DNA of 64,000 nt from Cyanodermella asteris (GCA_900618795.1 UYJD01000012.1:878531-942530), one strand, 5' to 3'. Counted from the first letter of the stretch, positions 9,264 through 21,913 are shown. Program-made: numbers and translations. The notes: generated by a model from the sequence alone, not told the origin.

Positions 9264-11028
9264 TTACCAGGTTCCTGCGCGGTACAGCGCCTGCAAGACC
9301 AAATCCGAGTCCGCCTTCCACCTCCTATACGCCGCATCATGGTCGTACTTTCCATTCAGCCAGACCAACGCGCGATCCAGCTTCTGCAGTATCTCAATGC
9401 TGCGAGGGACGACATCACCCTGCGTCCACGTCAAGCCGGGAGCCCCATGCTCATCCGCGTTCGCAACCGCCGGCACATACACCGGCCCGTTCGGATCCCC
9501 GACCAGTTGGAGAAACCGCTGGCTCACGATCGAGGTCCTCAAATAATCCTCATTCCGCGCAGCCAGGTCACCACCTAAAGCATCAACATAAGTACAGACG
9601 TACTCCAACGCAAGGGCCTTGCCATAGATCGACACCGCCGTAGTCTCCAACGGCAGAACAAGCAGAATGCTTCCATACATGATCTGAACCACAAAGCGTG
9701 ACCTCAACGAACCGGACGGAACCTTTGACAGCCACGCCTGGTTCCTGCGTATGGACGCAAGCCTGGCGACATACGACTCATGCATCGCCTCGTGATCCGA
9801 AAAGAACAGAGTCTGGTACCACGCAGACTGCTCTTGCTGAATCTGCACAAACACCTTCGCGTGGTCCTCGTCGTGCTGCCCAACACGTAGGTCGCCAGGC
9901 GTGAGAACGGCAGGTAACGTCAAATCCGCCGATTCGTCCGAGAAGGAAAACGGCTGCAGTCTACTCATACTGACATATCTAAAACGGTCAGCTCGTTCTC
10001 AAACAAGCACACACCACTCACCTGTCCAGTCCGTAGACCAGCAAGAACAAGGCGCGGCGCTCCTCCAGTTGACTGGGCTTGACATCTTCAAGCACACTCG
10101 CAGCAGCATGTAGACCCATCTCGGCCATGAAACGCGCCGCCATTCCCATCAGATACCACGAACTGAGGTACGCAGGATTGGTAGTGGAATACAAAACCAA
10201 AAGCATCAACCCGCGCAGGTTCGCAGTCGATCCCGGCGCTATGATCGTTTCTCCCACCGTTTCAACTGCGACTGCCACGTGTCTGACCGCACTCTCGTAC
10301 TGGGAGTCCCCCTTTGTCTTCGAACGAGCCGACAGCCCAATTGCCAGGCAGATCCTGACGTTCCAGATGTCTTGTGGGGTTGCCAAACGTCCTTGATAGA
10401 CACGCTCCAGAGCACCCAACAAAGCGGCAAACGACATGATTGGACAAAGCGTGAAGAAGCTCACCACACATTCGTTCAGCAAGTCAATTGCTGCGGGCCG
10501 GGGAGGCAGAGGATGCTCTGTGGTGCGAGGCAGCTCATTCACCATTGCGGTCGAAAGTAACAGGCGAGCGAGGGACATTTCCTTGTCAAAGCCATGGTAG
10601 GCGTTGGAAGTCGCGTGGACAGCCCTGAACTGTCAGAACTGCACATATCAGAGACGACACACTCACAAATGACCGAAATCCGAGACCAGCTCATCTACAT
10701 CCGAAGCCTCTACCTTCTGTGACACTTTTGACTCTGCGACCGGATATACAGACGGACGCGGCGCTATGTTGATGGCCGGCTGACCAACATGCTGTCGATA
10801 GTGAAGCTGGCGTTCGAGCCGCTCGATTCGAGTCTCTAGAGAGGCGACATAGCTTCGTTCCTTGCCTCGGGCGAATTGATCGTTCCCACTCGAACATTCC
10901 GAAGCCTTACCGGCTCGTTCGCAGGCAGTACAAGCAGGCAGCTTGCCATCACACCTGATTTTGGCCGCACGACATCTCGAACAAGCGCTAACAGGACGAG
11001 AGACGCGTAGAGGGGGGGTTTTGTGCAT
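9264..11028 (-). CDS. Zn(II)2Cys6 fungal transcription factor (three exons)
   Basis: Exons are 11028-10667, 10624-10022 and 9978-9264 (559 residues). The introns are 42 and 43 bases with GTGAGT donors and AG acceptors, and both joins keep the frame (DFGHL|AVHATSNAYHGF; YGLDR|YVSMSRL). The N-terminal zinc cluster is C16, C19, C26, C33, C36 and C45 (CSRCRAAKIRCDGKLPACTA), followed by a basic linker and a short dimerisation coiled coil (SLETRIERLERQL). The rest has the helical look of the fungal_trans middle-homology region. Such proteins bind CGG-type sites in the nucleus. Target genes cannot be told from the sequence. It is divergent from a second zinc-cluster gene at 11568. Confidence 0.88.
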
Positions 11029-11567
11029 AGAGAAAATGCCAGATCAATTGAGGCCGAAAGTGTGGAATTTCTTATCGGTACGTGGATTGATGCAGCAGCA
11101 TACAAATCAGCTGGCCTCAAGACGTGGAGGCGTCTCTCGGAAGAGTAGGTACGACCAAGCCACAGCTCACCAGATCCGCCGAGCCCCGCAGCGCATGGGC
11201 GAATTACACGCACAGCCAAGCAGTGTCTGGCCTAGGTCGTAAGGCCGTAACATGAATAGACTGCTGAGACTGCTTACCCAACACCTCAAAGCCCCAAATC
11301 GAAAGTCGCCGGCGTAATTTCTGGCGGGTGTGCCTGCCTTGGTGGGATTCCGATTCCGATTCCGAAGCATCTACCGCCATGGCGCGATTACAATGTCGGA
11401 ATCGATAATGGTCGACCCCTGCTTCTCAAGATTAATTCTGTCAGCTATAGAATTCAATGTTTCCTTTGCAGCCCCTCGGATCACTCTGATTCGGAACATG
11501 GCCGGTCCCCGTGCTCGTATCCTCAATCGCTTCCGCCATCTAAACTATTGCAGTGACAGGCAGTCGA
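11029..11567. promoter_or_regulatory. Divergent promoter between two zinc-cluster regulator genes
   Basis: This 539-base interval separates the start codons of two Zn(II)2Cys6 genes reading outwards. It must contain both promoters. A short direct repetition (cgattccgattccgattccgaag, 11337-11359) is visible. No defined CGG-spaced inverted site could be assigned with confidence. Confidence 0.4.
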
Positions 11568-13976
11568 ATGGCTGGCACCGTCAATGTCGGGCAGTCGCCG
11601 GAGGACGATCGATCAACTCCATCCCGTGGTAGTCCTGCTCACACGCTCACGGCCTGTTGCCGTTGTCGGCAGGTACGATATTCCCCGTCTTCGCGTTCTT
11701 ACGCCTAACACAATCAGAGGAAAACACGCTGCGATGCAGGGCTTCCACGATGCGGTCCTTGCGAGCGCAACAATGCATATTGCGAATACTTCGACGCGGC
11801 AAAAGGAAGGAAGATGCCCCGAGCCTATGTGATCCAGCTGCAAAATCGTGTCCGGGAATTGGAGAAAGGGCTGGCTGCGTTTGCGGATACACCGGAGAAT
11901 GAAGTGGACCAGGAGACACTCGTCAAAGGAGCCGCGCTGGTACGCGTACAGGACACTGATGAGCCGAGTTTCTTGGGACCGTCGAGCGGCATCAACATGA
12001 CGAGGTTAGTTCTCGAGCTGGCCAAGGGAATTCGCAAAATCAAGAAGATCAAAGACCTTGTACCAGCAGAGCAAGCCACACGAATACGTCTACGATTCGA
12101 AGCCGAAGCTCAAAAGCCGACCTCCAAAGACTATCCCGAAATCAGCTCCGTTGCAGCTCCAACCCTTCCCTCACCAGAACTCACAAACATGCTCGTGCAG
12201 AATTTCTTCCAAAAAGGTACAGGTACAGAGTCCACATGATGTAGTACACCATCTGACGACCTACAGGACAGTCACTTTACCCTGTTCTCCACCAGCTGTC
12301 CTTTCGTGAAGCAGTACAGAATGTATACGACGGGTCGACCGACGCGTATGAGAACTTTACCGTCCGCATGGTCATCGCCCTGGGAATGCAAAAGTTGTCC
12401 ACGCAATGGACAGGCCTGGCTGACAGCTACTATCTTGCGGCTCTACCTTACCTCGAAAACACCATCAGAGCAAGGAACGTTGGTACAATCCAATCATTCA
12501 TGCTGATTGCTCAGTACTCCATGGTTACGCCGACAAGAACGGCCGCGAACTGGATAGTCGGCCTTGCTGTAAAGATTTGTCATGAACTTGGCATAACACA
12601 GGAATCCACCATCGGTCTAGATTCGGTCGGTCGGCCCCTTGATCCCTTGGAGGTTGATCTTCGACGGCGTTGCTTCTGGGTATGTGCATCCATGGAGCTC
12701 GGATTAGCTCATTCAATGGGACGCCCGAGCTCATTTGGAATTCCACATACATTCATAGACGTGGGCTGGTTTGAACAAGTCGATGACGAGTTCATCACAT
12801 CCAAAGGCATACTGCCTGCACCAGTCTCGCCAAGAAAGCGTATTGCAAAGCACTTCATCAGTATGCGGCTGCTGCAGTTGGAAATCAGGCGCACACTATA
12901 TTTGAAACGTCGTGATCAGCCTCTGAACGACGAAGATCCGTGGTTTCGTCAAATGGAGGAAAAGCTGACTCGGTGGTTGGCAACAGCCCCTGAGAACAGC
13001 GATGGCACCCCCTTCAGCAAAGAGTGGTAAGTTCGTGGGCCCCTTGTCGTCTAAATTCTGACAGTCCAGGTTCGTCGCTCGATACAACACCATCGTCGTC
13101 TTTTTATGTAGACCATCACCACAAATACCCGAACCGTCGGTGCGAGCCGCGCTTCGAGCGTTCGAAGCATCCAAACAAAACATAGAGGTCCAGCGAAAAC
13201 AAATAGACGCCAAAGCTGTTGATTTGACCTGGATATTTTGCGCGTCACTATTCATGGCCATCAATACAGTCCTGTGGGCCTTGTCGTACGCAGACATCAG
13301 ACGAGCTCATCCTCGAGATGAAGTCAAGGCTTTACTTGATGCAGCTCTTGAAACGGCCTTTTACTGCTCACTCAAATGGCCAGGGGTGGAAGGAGCGATT
13401 GAACTTTACGGAACATTACAACACACGTGTTTGAAAGCATACGATGGCGAGCAAGATCAGTCGTACAGCTTAACATCGCCAATCAATCGTCCATCACCGG
13501 CGACAACGGGCTCGCCAGAACCACTCTCGTCGCCGTTGGTCTCCGAATTCAACCACCAACATGTTTCAGGGCCCTCATCACCTGAATCCCACAGCGCTCA
13601 GCCATCTCATTCCAGTTTTGTCCAAGCAAACGGACAACAGCCTCAGGACACAAAGCGTCCCAACATTTCAGATCATCGTCTCGGATCTGCTAGTGTGTTA
13701 CCTTCCACTACATCGACCCAGCAACACATGTACACGTTCAACCCGACCGCATACAACAATCCCTTGCCGGCGATTAATCCAGGACTTGGTGCGCTGGCGC
13801 CCGAGAACCTATATTCGCCCATTTTCCAACCCTATACATCTTTGGTAGGGCCAGCTCCTGATTACTTGAACGTTACATGGCAAAACACGCAGCCAATGTT
13901 GGCTCTAGATCTACAACAACAGTCTGAGCTCATGGACAAGCTCGAATTCGGACGAACAGACGGAATCTTTGGCTGA
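11568..13976 (+). CDS. Zn(II)2Cys6 fungal transcription factor (four exons)
   Basis: Exons are 11568-11672, 11718-12216, 12267-13026 and 13070-13976 (756 residues). The introns are 45, 50 and 43 bases with CTGAC/CTAAC-like branch sites; all joins are in frame (FFQK|GQSLYPVLHQ; SKEW|FVARYN). The cluster is C30-x2-C33-x6-C40-x6-C47-x2-C50-x6-C57, and the first intron falls inside it, after CCRCRQ. A conserved extension (YFDAAKGRKMPRAYV) and a coiled coil (LQNRVRELEKGL) follow, then a fungal_trans region (~200-520, with LRRRCFWVCASMELGLAHSMG and GRPSSFGIP) and a Pro/Ser/Gln-rich C-terminus typical of activation regions. Nuclear DNA-binding regulator; targets unknown. Confidence 0.9.
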
Positions 13977-14191
13977 TCAATGGTGGTGAATTATCCAAAG
14001 GTTGCAATCTCTGCGGCTCAGACTTGCCTTTGAGCTATCATCGCTGGCGAACTCTCTCGACTGCGGGGCTTCGACTTACAAAACCACCATCAGTCGAAGA
14101 ATCCCGGCTTACGCCATTCCAGCTCAGCAGTATCTGTGCGTCGCCAAACGGCTTCGCTAGTCATCACGGCTCGCTCCATGTCCAGGCTGGC

Positions 14192-15928
14192 TCACGTCCC
14201 AGGCTGAATGTTGATGACCTCGGTACCCTTGGTCTTTCGGTTGGACATCTTCGCCGAGCGCGATCCGAATTGGATTGCCCGCTTTTTCTCCCGAGACGTC
14301 ATCTCCAGTCCAAAATACCTTGCCAAAGCACGCAAAAGGTACTTTGCAGGCTCGACACCATTCTCCTCGGAAGTCATCCCAAATCGACACTTTTGCCATA
14401 CGGGCAGTTGAGCAACCCACATCACAAGACTTTCGTCCAAAAAGGGATACCTCACCTCTTTTGCCCAGTGTGCTGTCACTCTATCGTCGCGACCCAGATT
14501 CCGCGTTCCAATACGACCAATATCGAGCTGTAGCTCTGACACCAGCGCATCATGGCCACCTCTTTTGAAAGCATTCTCATGACGAATGTAGCCACCGAAT
14601 AGCTCATCAGCTCCAAGTCCCGATAATAGAACCTGCGCTGACGTGCTGTACGTGTGCGAGTCCACAGAATTCTGCACTTGGCCGATTCCTCGCGAGGCAA
14701 AGTATAGTGCCATTGCAATGGAGAGATCCATCTCGGTGCCGTGTGGTCTCATCAGCATGATTATGGTCTCTCGATGCGAATTGAGCTCCTGAAATGTCAC
14801 GTTGACGGCCACGAAAAGCCATTTTCGGTCGGGGCAGCATTTCTCAAGCTCGGTCAGAGCTGATCGTGCAGTGATGCGATCCGAACACGCCTCGTACTGA
14901 GATGTCGATGCTTGGTTCTTCGTCAGTCTAGGATTCTCGAATGCCACGTTCAGGAGAACGATAGGTTGATCCCGCGGGACTATTTCGTCTGCAAGTCTTG
15001 CAAGCACCGTGCAATCGAGCCCACCCGAGAAGAGTACCCCGACTCGTTCCGGGTTGGCGTTCTCGTTGTGTTGGCTATGCGAGGACGAGAGGACATTTGC
15101 GACCTTCCAGCTTGGAATGCCCTGAAGTCGTAGGCGCAAAGACTCTGATAAGCGATTTGCGAGTTGTCGGATGTTCTCGTCGTCGAACTCTTGATCTGCT
15201 GTTAGCACAGTCGATCGATTGACCTGGGGAATCATTTGGAGTGGGAAACCTGGATCCATAGACACCATCGAAGAAGCAATTTCTTCCCATGAATGCATTC
15301 TGACATGATCAATAACGGAGTTCGATCCGCCAAATTCTTTAAAGCTAGACAAGCTGAAGCTGTAGATTCCGTCGGGTGGTAACTCTTGCCAGCCGACATG
15401 GTCCACAGGGTCGCTTGAGCTGGAGATGATGAATGACTTCGCATCTTCTCGAAACATCAAAGATCGTCTACCCAATGCATCGCGTCCGAAATATAATGTG
15501 CCGGTCTTGTTGTCGTAGAAAACAAATGCAAATGGTCCGGAAATTGACGAAATATATTTGTGAATAGCCGTGCGAGTGGTGCCGTCGGATAGATGTTTAC
15601 CATTCTGGGAACTTTCGACTAGTCCGTCAAACACAAAGCCGGTATCATTCCCATTGACAGTTTTGCCAGCAATCTTCCAAGCTTCACCATTCCAGCACAG
15701 AACTGGACCACTCTCTCCTGTTGTGACTGGTTGCGGGGTGACCTCGTCGCCACGCAAAGCTAGCACCGTAGAGTGAAATATTAGCTGTAGGAGCGACCCT
15801 CCAGCTGGTATCCGACCTTGGCGCTTTATGGTGAGCGAATGGTTAGGTCCTCGCCGATCCAGGGTAGCTTTCAGGGCCTCGCCGGGGTAGACCGGCTCTC
15901 GAGCTAAGGAGCAGAATATCCCGCACAT
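14192..15928 (-). CDS. Asparagine synthase-like domain protein (ASNSD1 / yeast YML096W type)
   Basis: This single-exon gene encodes 578 residues. It starts MCGIFCSLARE, so Cys2 becomes the N-terminal nucleophile of a class II glutamine amidotransferase after Met removal. An asparagine-synthase-type ATP pyrophosphatase domain follows, with the PP-loop FSGGLDC at ~297 (usual SGGLDS, here Cys), then LLSGLGADELFGGY and a C-terminal EKKRAIQFGSRSAKM typical of the ASNSD1 branch rather than true asparagine synthetases. The biochemical role of this branch is not well established. It converges on the zinc-cluster gene ending at 13976 (215-base gap). Start and length fit the family. Confidence 0.9.
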   Translation of the reverse strand: MCGIFCSLAREPVYPGEALKATLDRRGPNHSLTIKRQGRIPAGGSLLQLIFHSTVLALRGDEVTPQPVTTGESGPVLCWNGEAWKIAGKTVNGNDTGFVFDGLVESSQNGKHLSDGTTRTAIHKYISSISGPFAFVFYDNKTGTLYFGRDALGRRSLMFREDAKSFIISSSSDPVDHVGWQELPPDGIYSFSLSSFKEFGGSNSVIDHVRMHSWEEIASSMVSMDPGFPLQMIPQVNRSTVLTADQEFDDENIRQLANRLSESLRLRLQGIPSWKVANVLSSSHSQHNENANPERVGVLFSGGLDCTVLARLADEIVPRDQPIVLLNVAFENPRLTKNQASTSQYEACSDRITARSALTELEKCCPDRKWLFVAVNVTFQELNSHRETIIMLMRPHGTEMDLSIAMALYFASRGIGQVQNSVDSHTYSTSAQVLLSGLGADELFGGYIRHENAFKRGGHDALVSELQLDIGRIGTRNLGRDDRVTAHWAKEVRYPFLDESLVMWVAQLPVWQKCRFGMTSEENGVEPAKYLLRALARYFGLEMTSREKKRAIQFGSRSAKMSNRKTKGTEVINIQPGT

Positions 15929-16640
15929 GATCTAGCACAAATTTGTCCTCCGAGCTCGCGATCATTCTTTATCAAAGTCTTGGTGACTTGTAAATGACTT
16001 GAAAGCTCGGTGAGTTTGAACTTTGACTCAAAGCAGCGCTTGGTTAGCAGGTGCGTAGTGGAGCTTACATTGTCACGACGTTGGAAATCCCAAAAATTGG
16101 ACACCAAGAAAAAGTCACGGAACACACAAAGCCTTAGCCACGATCTGCCAATGCCAATGCTCATAAGCTATCTCGTCTGTATTCGCAGTACACCCCATGG
16201 AGTATTCACATGTCGTCAGGCATTTAGAGTGCTAAAGCGCATCGTACAACATGTAGTCGCCGAATGCCCATCTTGAACATGGAAAGTCGGCTCACGTCCT
16301 GATGTTCATCCGATTACATCAGCGAGATCAGGCGCCGTGAGTCCGTTGAACGGCCGATCAGTCAACGGTTGGAATTGGATCTACTCGAATCTTAAATCGA
16401 ACCAGCGTGATAGACTATTCGAGCCGGCCAACGCAGCCCCCTCGTTGTCGCAGAGGAAATGTGATCAGCCAAGCCGTACCTTCAAATCGTCACAACCAAC
16501 GCAATCCGACCTCGCAGTATTCGCCATCTTGCGCACATGTACGAACACGTGCACGGTTAAGGATAGTCTGGATTCGGTCGCCAGTGTGGGTGACTACTCG
16601 GTCGTTATCATCAAAAGCGCGGCAAGGTGAGGGGTTGGCG
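15929..16640. promoter_or_regulatory. Divergent promoter region
   Basis: About 0.7 kb lies between the start codons of the asparagine synthase-like gene (minus) and VPS9 (plus). The VPS9 frame is open upstream of its ATG at 16641, but that extension (from ~16407) is Arg/Ser-rich and lacks family resemblance, so it is treated as leader. No other feature seen. Confidence 0.4.
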
Positions 16641-18596
16641 ATGGCGGGCGGGACTGAAGAGGAGGAACATGCCTACAATGAGAAGAGCTACGACGAAACC
16701 AGTAAGGGCGTAGAATATTCCACTTTCGATGAAAAGCATCCGCTAAAGCAGGAAGACCAACATGCAAACTCGGGCCAGACAGCCGACCATGAGCCGATTG
16801 CTCAGTCACAGTTGGGTTCCGAAACAGCTCAGCGATCCATCCACGATCTATTGAACGAGGAGACATCGGAAGGGACAAAACAAGACGAGAAAGGCAAAGT
16901 AGTGGACGATGAAGTCCGCAGCATCATCGACCAGTTCAAAGACAGCACAGTGCGGGATGGTCATGGTGGACTCGGGCAGTATGCACAAGAGTTGGAGCAG
17001 GAAATGATGGGCAAGGGTACGAGCGTGGATACTGGCAGCAGTCGAGCCGGGCAGGCGAACACAAACGAAGCCACTGCAGGCCAGATTCCTCAGCCAGAAA
17101 GCCCTTCAATTGGTCGTGCAACCAATCTCACGGCCGAATTGCATCAAAAGAGCCTTCCGCCCGCTCCTGAACCAGAAGCTCGATTCAATTTCCACCTCTT
17201 TCTGGAACAGCTTAAACATCGTACAGCAGACCCGGTGGCACGTTATCTTCGGTCCTTTCTGATCGAGTTTGGCAAAAAGCAGTGGAACGTCAACGAGCAG
17301 GTCCGCATAATAAGTGATTTTCTGGCCTTCATCAGTGGGAAAATGTCACAGTGTGAAATCTGGGCCGACAACACAGAATCCGAGTTCGACAACGCCAGGG
17401 AAGGCATGGAAAAGCTTGTCATGACAAGGCTGTATTCGCAAACGTTCTCGCCAGAAATTCCCGCCCCGCCACCAGCATCTGATGCCAGAGGTCGGAAAAG
17501 GCCTCAGAAGGCGCCTTCAACCGGCCGGAGAGGCCAGCACCAGGAAGACGTCGAACGAGACCATGTGTTGGCAGAGAAGATGCAGATCTTCAACTGGGTG
17601 GAAGAGGAGCACCTGGACATTCCACCAGTACCTACAGAGAGCAAACGTTTCTTATCGCTGGCGCAGCAGGAGCTCTCAAAGATTAACAACTACAGAGCTC
17701 CGCGCGACAAAGTTATCTGCATACTAAATGCGTGCAAGGTGATATTCGGTCTTTTGAGAAGCTCAAAGGGCTCGGACACCTCTGCAGATTCATTCATGCC
17801 TCTCCTCATCTATACCGTCCTACGTGCCAAGCCGCGGCATATGGTGTCAAATATCCAATACATTTTTCGATTCCGAAACCAAGAACGGCTCGGGGGCGAG
17901 TCGGGCTATTATCTCTCCTCACTGGTACGTAAACGTCATTTGTACAATTGCCTGGAAATCTAACATTCTCAGATGGGAGCTGTCCAATTCATCGAGACCC
18001 TTGATCGCACAGCTCTTACAATATCAGACGCGGACTTTGAAAAGCACGTTGAGGCTTCCGTGGCAGCCATTGCAGAACGACAAACTCCACAAGGGACTCC
18101 CAGATCAAGTCTTCAGGAACCGAGACGTAGTGGCGAAGCTTCCATGTCGAGATCACCGGCAAGATTGCTTGTCGGGGATGGCACCGGCCCCATTCAAGAC
18201 ATAATCAAAAACATCCAGCGCCCACTTTCGAATCTTGGGAGGATGTTCTCCGACGAGACACAATCCCAAGATGTCCCGAACAATGCTGGGCAGGCAGTCC
18301 CTGATCGCGAAGCTGCTTCGGAAAGCAGCGAACGCCCTCGACGACGGATTCAGCCTGACGTGGATGTCGACAGCATTGTCGAGTAAGTGTTGTGGACTGT
18401 ACATTCGACACTACTGACCGCTTTCCAGAACATTGTCATCAATGTTTCCAACTCTCGACAAGGATGTCATCAGTGACATTGTCATAGCGAAACAGGCCAG
18501 GTAATTTGTCAGTGCGTGATCACGTTTCAAATTACTGACTTGGACAGGGTTGGAGCAGCTGTGGACGCATGCCTTAGCCTCACATCAGCATCTTGA
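16641..18596 (+). CDS. VPS9: Vps9-type Rab5/Vps21 guanine nucleotide exchange factor with CUE domain
   Basis: Exons are 16641-17924, 17973-18382, 18429-18500 and 18548-18596 (604 residues). The joins keep frame (YYLSSL|MGAVQF; DSIVE|TLSSMFP; AKQAR|VGAAVD). After a long acidic, disordered N-terminus comes the helical bundle (~200-290) and the VPS9 catalytic domain with the diagnostic D383-x3-P387-x3-Y391 (DSFMPLLIYTVL). The last two exons encode a C-terminal CUE ubiquitin-binding domain (SSMFPTLDKDVISDIV; AAVDACLSL). The protein activates Rab5-family GTPases in endosome and vacuole sorting. Domain order matches yeast Vps9, and the last exon encodes only 15 complete codons. Confidence 0.93.
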
Positions 18597-20331
18597 AAGA
18601 CATGATGCTCACGCATTCCTGAATACAAACAGAGCAGTCCAGGTCGATTCTTCATCCTTCCCGAGGTTGCCCTCATAGCCTTCGCCATATCGGTGTTGGC
18701 GAGGAGATTGCCATTATCTACTCAAGATAGCAAGCTCATGCCTTCGAAATGACCAGACAGGCCGCGAGACTTCCACAATCCTGTGGATTCGTAACGAAGA
18801 GCTGTTCGAATTGGTTCAACAAATGGCTCGATGTCTAGAACGGTACAGGAACGAAGCATTGACTGAAAAGGCTGAAAAGCGATGCAAGCGTTCACCGACA
18901 CGCTCGCATCACTGACATGTCAACGTCGGGCATTTCTTCGGCCTCTAGGAACATACACATTGCAGGTGTAGGTGTCCGAGATGTCATACTACAAACATTT
19001 TTAGTCATCTATTGACTATTGTGTGAGCTCTGATACGGCAGAAGCCTCATCTTGACCTAGTCGCATAAAACGGTCATGTCGGATAATATGACTTGATATC
19101 GAGGAAAATGTTGGTCCACAGACGCCCGTGCAGCGTATGCTTATCGTGTCCTGGTTCTGCATTTGTCCGAGACTGTAGAACAGCCGCAGCAAAGTGCCCA
19201 AAGTATGTTGGAATCGTAGCAGAAGCCTGAAACATTTGTTACACGCCGGTCTTCGACCACGATGTATTGTCGTAGTCAACTTGACTCGCATGATCTGCCT
19301 TGTTTACGATTCAGGTCCGTTCAGTCCACCCTCTATGTGTAGGATGAATCGCGCGACCTCAGTCCATCCTATACCGTCTTCGAACATGGAAAGACCCCGC
19401 CAAGCGAGGTGGCTTTGACACCAAAGGATGCTTCTCCGCCCGAATTTAAATGTGGCGTACCATCCACAGCTGAAAGATAAACGTCGAACCAGCCTGATCC
19501 AAAAGAGACGCCGATCACGAAGCTCGACACAGAATGTCCAGAAACACTCAATCAATATCCAAAACGCGCAAGCTTGAGCGGACCCCGTTCAGTGAGCTGT
19601 TCATGGAGCTCGACTTCCGTTGAGATCTTGTGGCACGAGAGGGTTCTGGTGGGATTGGATCGTGATTGGACATGGATTTAGTGTGGAACAAGCTGTGCCA
19701 CTTCAACCAGTCTCAGAGGAAAAGAGGTGGTGGAACTCGTGCTTAGGGCACAAGCAGCCTCACTACCGCCACGCTTGCGCGGAGACGATAAGATCGTCAC
19801 ATGTTCCTCGTGGTGCTTCAGATCCTAGGCGACCGGGAATGGTCGATGTGGAAAATGCATGATGCAAATTGGTCATAGCATCACGGCCGGCACCGGCGAG
19901 GTTTCAGGGTCGGCCTACCTAGAATGGCGAGGATGCGAGCCGTTTTTCCAGCGTCTCGGGCGTATCACCGTCGCTTCCTGCGTGCCGCGTCCCTGGTTCT
20001 CGCGCTCCAGCTGTTCCACTCCATCGCTGGTTCGCTGTCGCTGGCTGCGCCGCAGTTGGTGCAGCCTCTGCGTACAAACTAACAAATTCCATGTCACGCC
20101 GCACTCCATTGCGTGCTTACGTTTCGCCGGCCGTCGAGACTAGAACATTGATCATTTATAGTTCCGTCGCGGAAACCATATCTCGTCGAGCTTCTCCATC
20201 CCGACCGGACTTCATACCACGCCCATCGCTAACAGCTTGTCCCTCCCGACTGTCAACTACATGCTAGCCGCCGGCAAAGGGTACCTTTCGTTGTTTTCGA
20301 GTGCTTTGTTACTCACCATCCGCAGCATAAA
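18597..20331. other. 1.7 kb intergenic region, nothing recognised
   Basis: This is the space between VPS9 and the amino acid transporter gene, both on plus. It contains only short ORFs on both strands with no family resemblance. It probably holds the VPS9 terminator and a long promoter/5' leader for the transporter; length alone is compatible with a nutrient-regulated promoter. Confidence 0.4.
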
Positions 20332-21913
20332 ATGGCGCTGAACGAGGAAAAAAGCGGTCCCATTGACGACTTCTCAGCCTCTCCATATGACCCCGAACGA
20401 CAGTCCTCCGTCACGGCGGGGCGCAAGGGCGGTCGCATTGGTCCGCCCTTGGACAGCATGACGACCTCGAATGAAGACAAGCTTGATGTGGACAAGCAGA
20501 TGGAACTCGAGGCTGGAAACAGCATCAAGTACCGAACCTGCAGCTGGCAGAAAACTGCAGCTCTGCTCTTCTCCGAGTACATCTGCTTGGCGATCATGTC
20601 ATTCCCGTACTCGTATTCAATTCTCGGCCTGGTTCCTGGCTTGATTCTCACCGTCGTGGTTGCGGCCATGGTTCTCTACACCTCGTTGGTCACCTGGTAG
20701 GTTGAGCTTCTTGGAATGTCTCGACTGTAGAGCTAATCGATACAATAGGGAATTTTGCTTGCGCCACCCCGAGATTCGCGATGTTTGTGATCTTGGACAA
20801 CTTCTCTTCTGGAACTGGAGGTGGGCATGGTGGGCGACGGCTGTCATGTTCATCTTGAACAACACCTTCATCCAGGGACTTCACGTTCTCACATTCGCCA
20901 AGTATCTCAACACCATGACAAACGGCTCAATGTGCACCATCGTCTTCTCCGTCGTCTCGGCCATCATCTGCTGGATCTGCTCCATGCCCAGAACTTTTAG
21001 CACATTGTCCTTTTTGGCGCTGTTCTCGGCCTTCTTCACCTTCGTGTCGGTCCTGTTGGCAACCATCTTCGCGGCCATCGAAGATCACCCCGCCGAATAC
21101 AACCCTGACCCGAACCACGTCACCGCCACGGGAGCTATCCTCGGAGGAGCACCCATTGTGCTCGTTGTCCCTGCTGCAGGCACGACATTTGTGGATGGAC
21201 TGAACGCCTTCTTGAATATCAGCTACACTTTCATTGGCCAGATCACGCTTCCCAGTTTCATTGCGGAGATGAAAAAGCCTGAGGATTTCCCCAAGGCTCT
21301 TTGGGCCGTCACAATTGCAGAGATCATCGTCTTCTCCATCGTCGGCGGTGTCATCTACGGTTACACGGGCACGCAATACAACACTGCGCCGGCCTTTGGC
21401 AGCTTGGGCAACGAACTCTACAAGAAGGTGTCCTTTTCGTTCATGATTCCCACTCTCATCTTCCTCGGCGTTCTCTACGCCTCGGTCTCGGCGCGATTCG
21501 TCTTCTTCCGCTTGTTCGAGGGCACACGCCACAAAGGTAACAACACTGTGGTCGGCTGGGCCAGTTGGGCTGGCATTCTTGCCGTCCTTTGGATCCTTGC
21601 CTTTATCATCGCCGAGGTCATTCCCTTCTTCTCCGACCTGCTGTCTCTCATGAGCTCGCTGTTTGACTCTTTCTTCGGATTCATCTTCTGGGGAGTTGCA
21701 TACATTCGAATGCGCCGCGTTGATTATGGCAAGAACTACATCACCAGCCGTGGATACCGCAGCATCATTGGTTGGGCTGTGAATGTTTTCCTTATCCTGG
21801 TCGGGCTTTTCTTCCTCGGGGCTGGCACATATGCGTCCGTGGACTCGATCGTGATCGGCTATGAGAAGTCCAATTTCGGTGGAGCTTTCACCTGCGCAAG
21901 CAATGCATTGTGA
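20332..21913 (+). CDS. Amino acid transporter, AAAP family, Neurospora Mtr-like
   Basis: Exons are 20332-20696 and 20749-21913 (509 residues), with a 52-base intron splitting a Trp codon (LVTW|EFCLRHPE). The cytoplasmic N-terminus is ~75 residues. About ten hydrophobic segments follow, beginning KTAALLFSEYICLAIMSFPY and including SYTFIGQITLPSFIAEMKKP, a sequence typical of the fungal Mtr branch of the AAAP (Aa_trans) family. Mtr in Neurospora is a plasma-membrane permease for neutral aliphatic and aromatic amino acids driven by the proton gradient. Exact substrates here are inferred only from family. The C-terminus is short (GGAFTCASNAL). Confidence 0.9.

Noticed and set aside
8452-9321. Minus-strand 289-codon ORF
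   Set aside because: It overlaps the certain last exon of the zinc-cluster gene in another frame, and its Cys/Ser/Leu-rich translation has no domain.
8810-9643. Plus-strand 277-codon Arg/Pro/Ser-rich ORF
   Set aside because: About half of it is antisense to the zinc-cluster gene exon; composition is that of an antisense shadow.
16407-16640. Upstream extension of the VPS9 frame by 78 codons
   Set aside because: Low-complexity leader with no family resemblance; the ATG at 16641 has a good context.
20927-21532. Minus-strand 201-codon ORF of Glu/Asp/Gly/Arg-rich sequence
   Set aside because: It is the exact antisense of transporter membrane segments; low-complexity acidic runs arise from antisense of Phe/Leu/Val codons.
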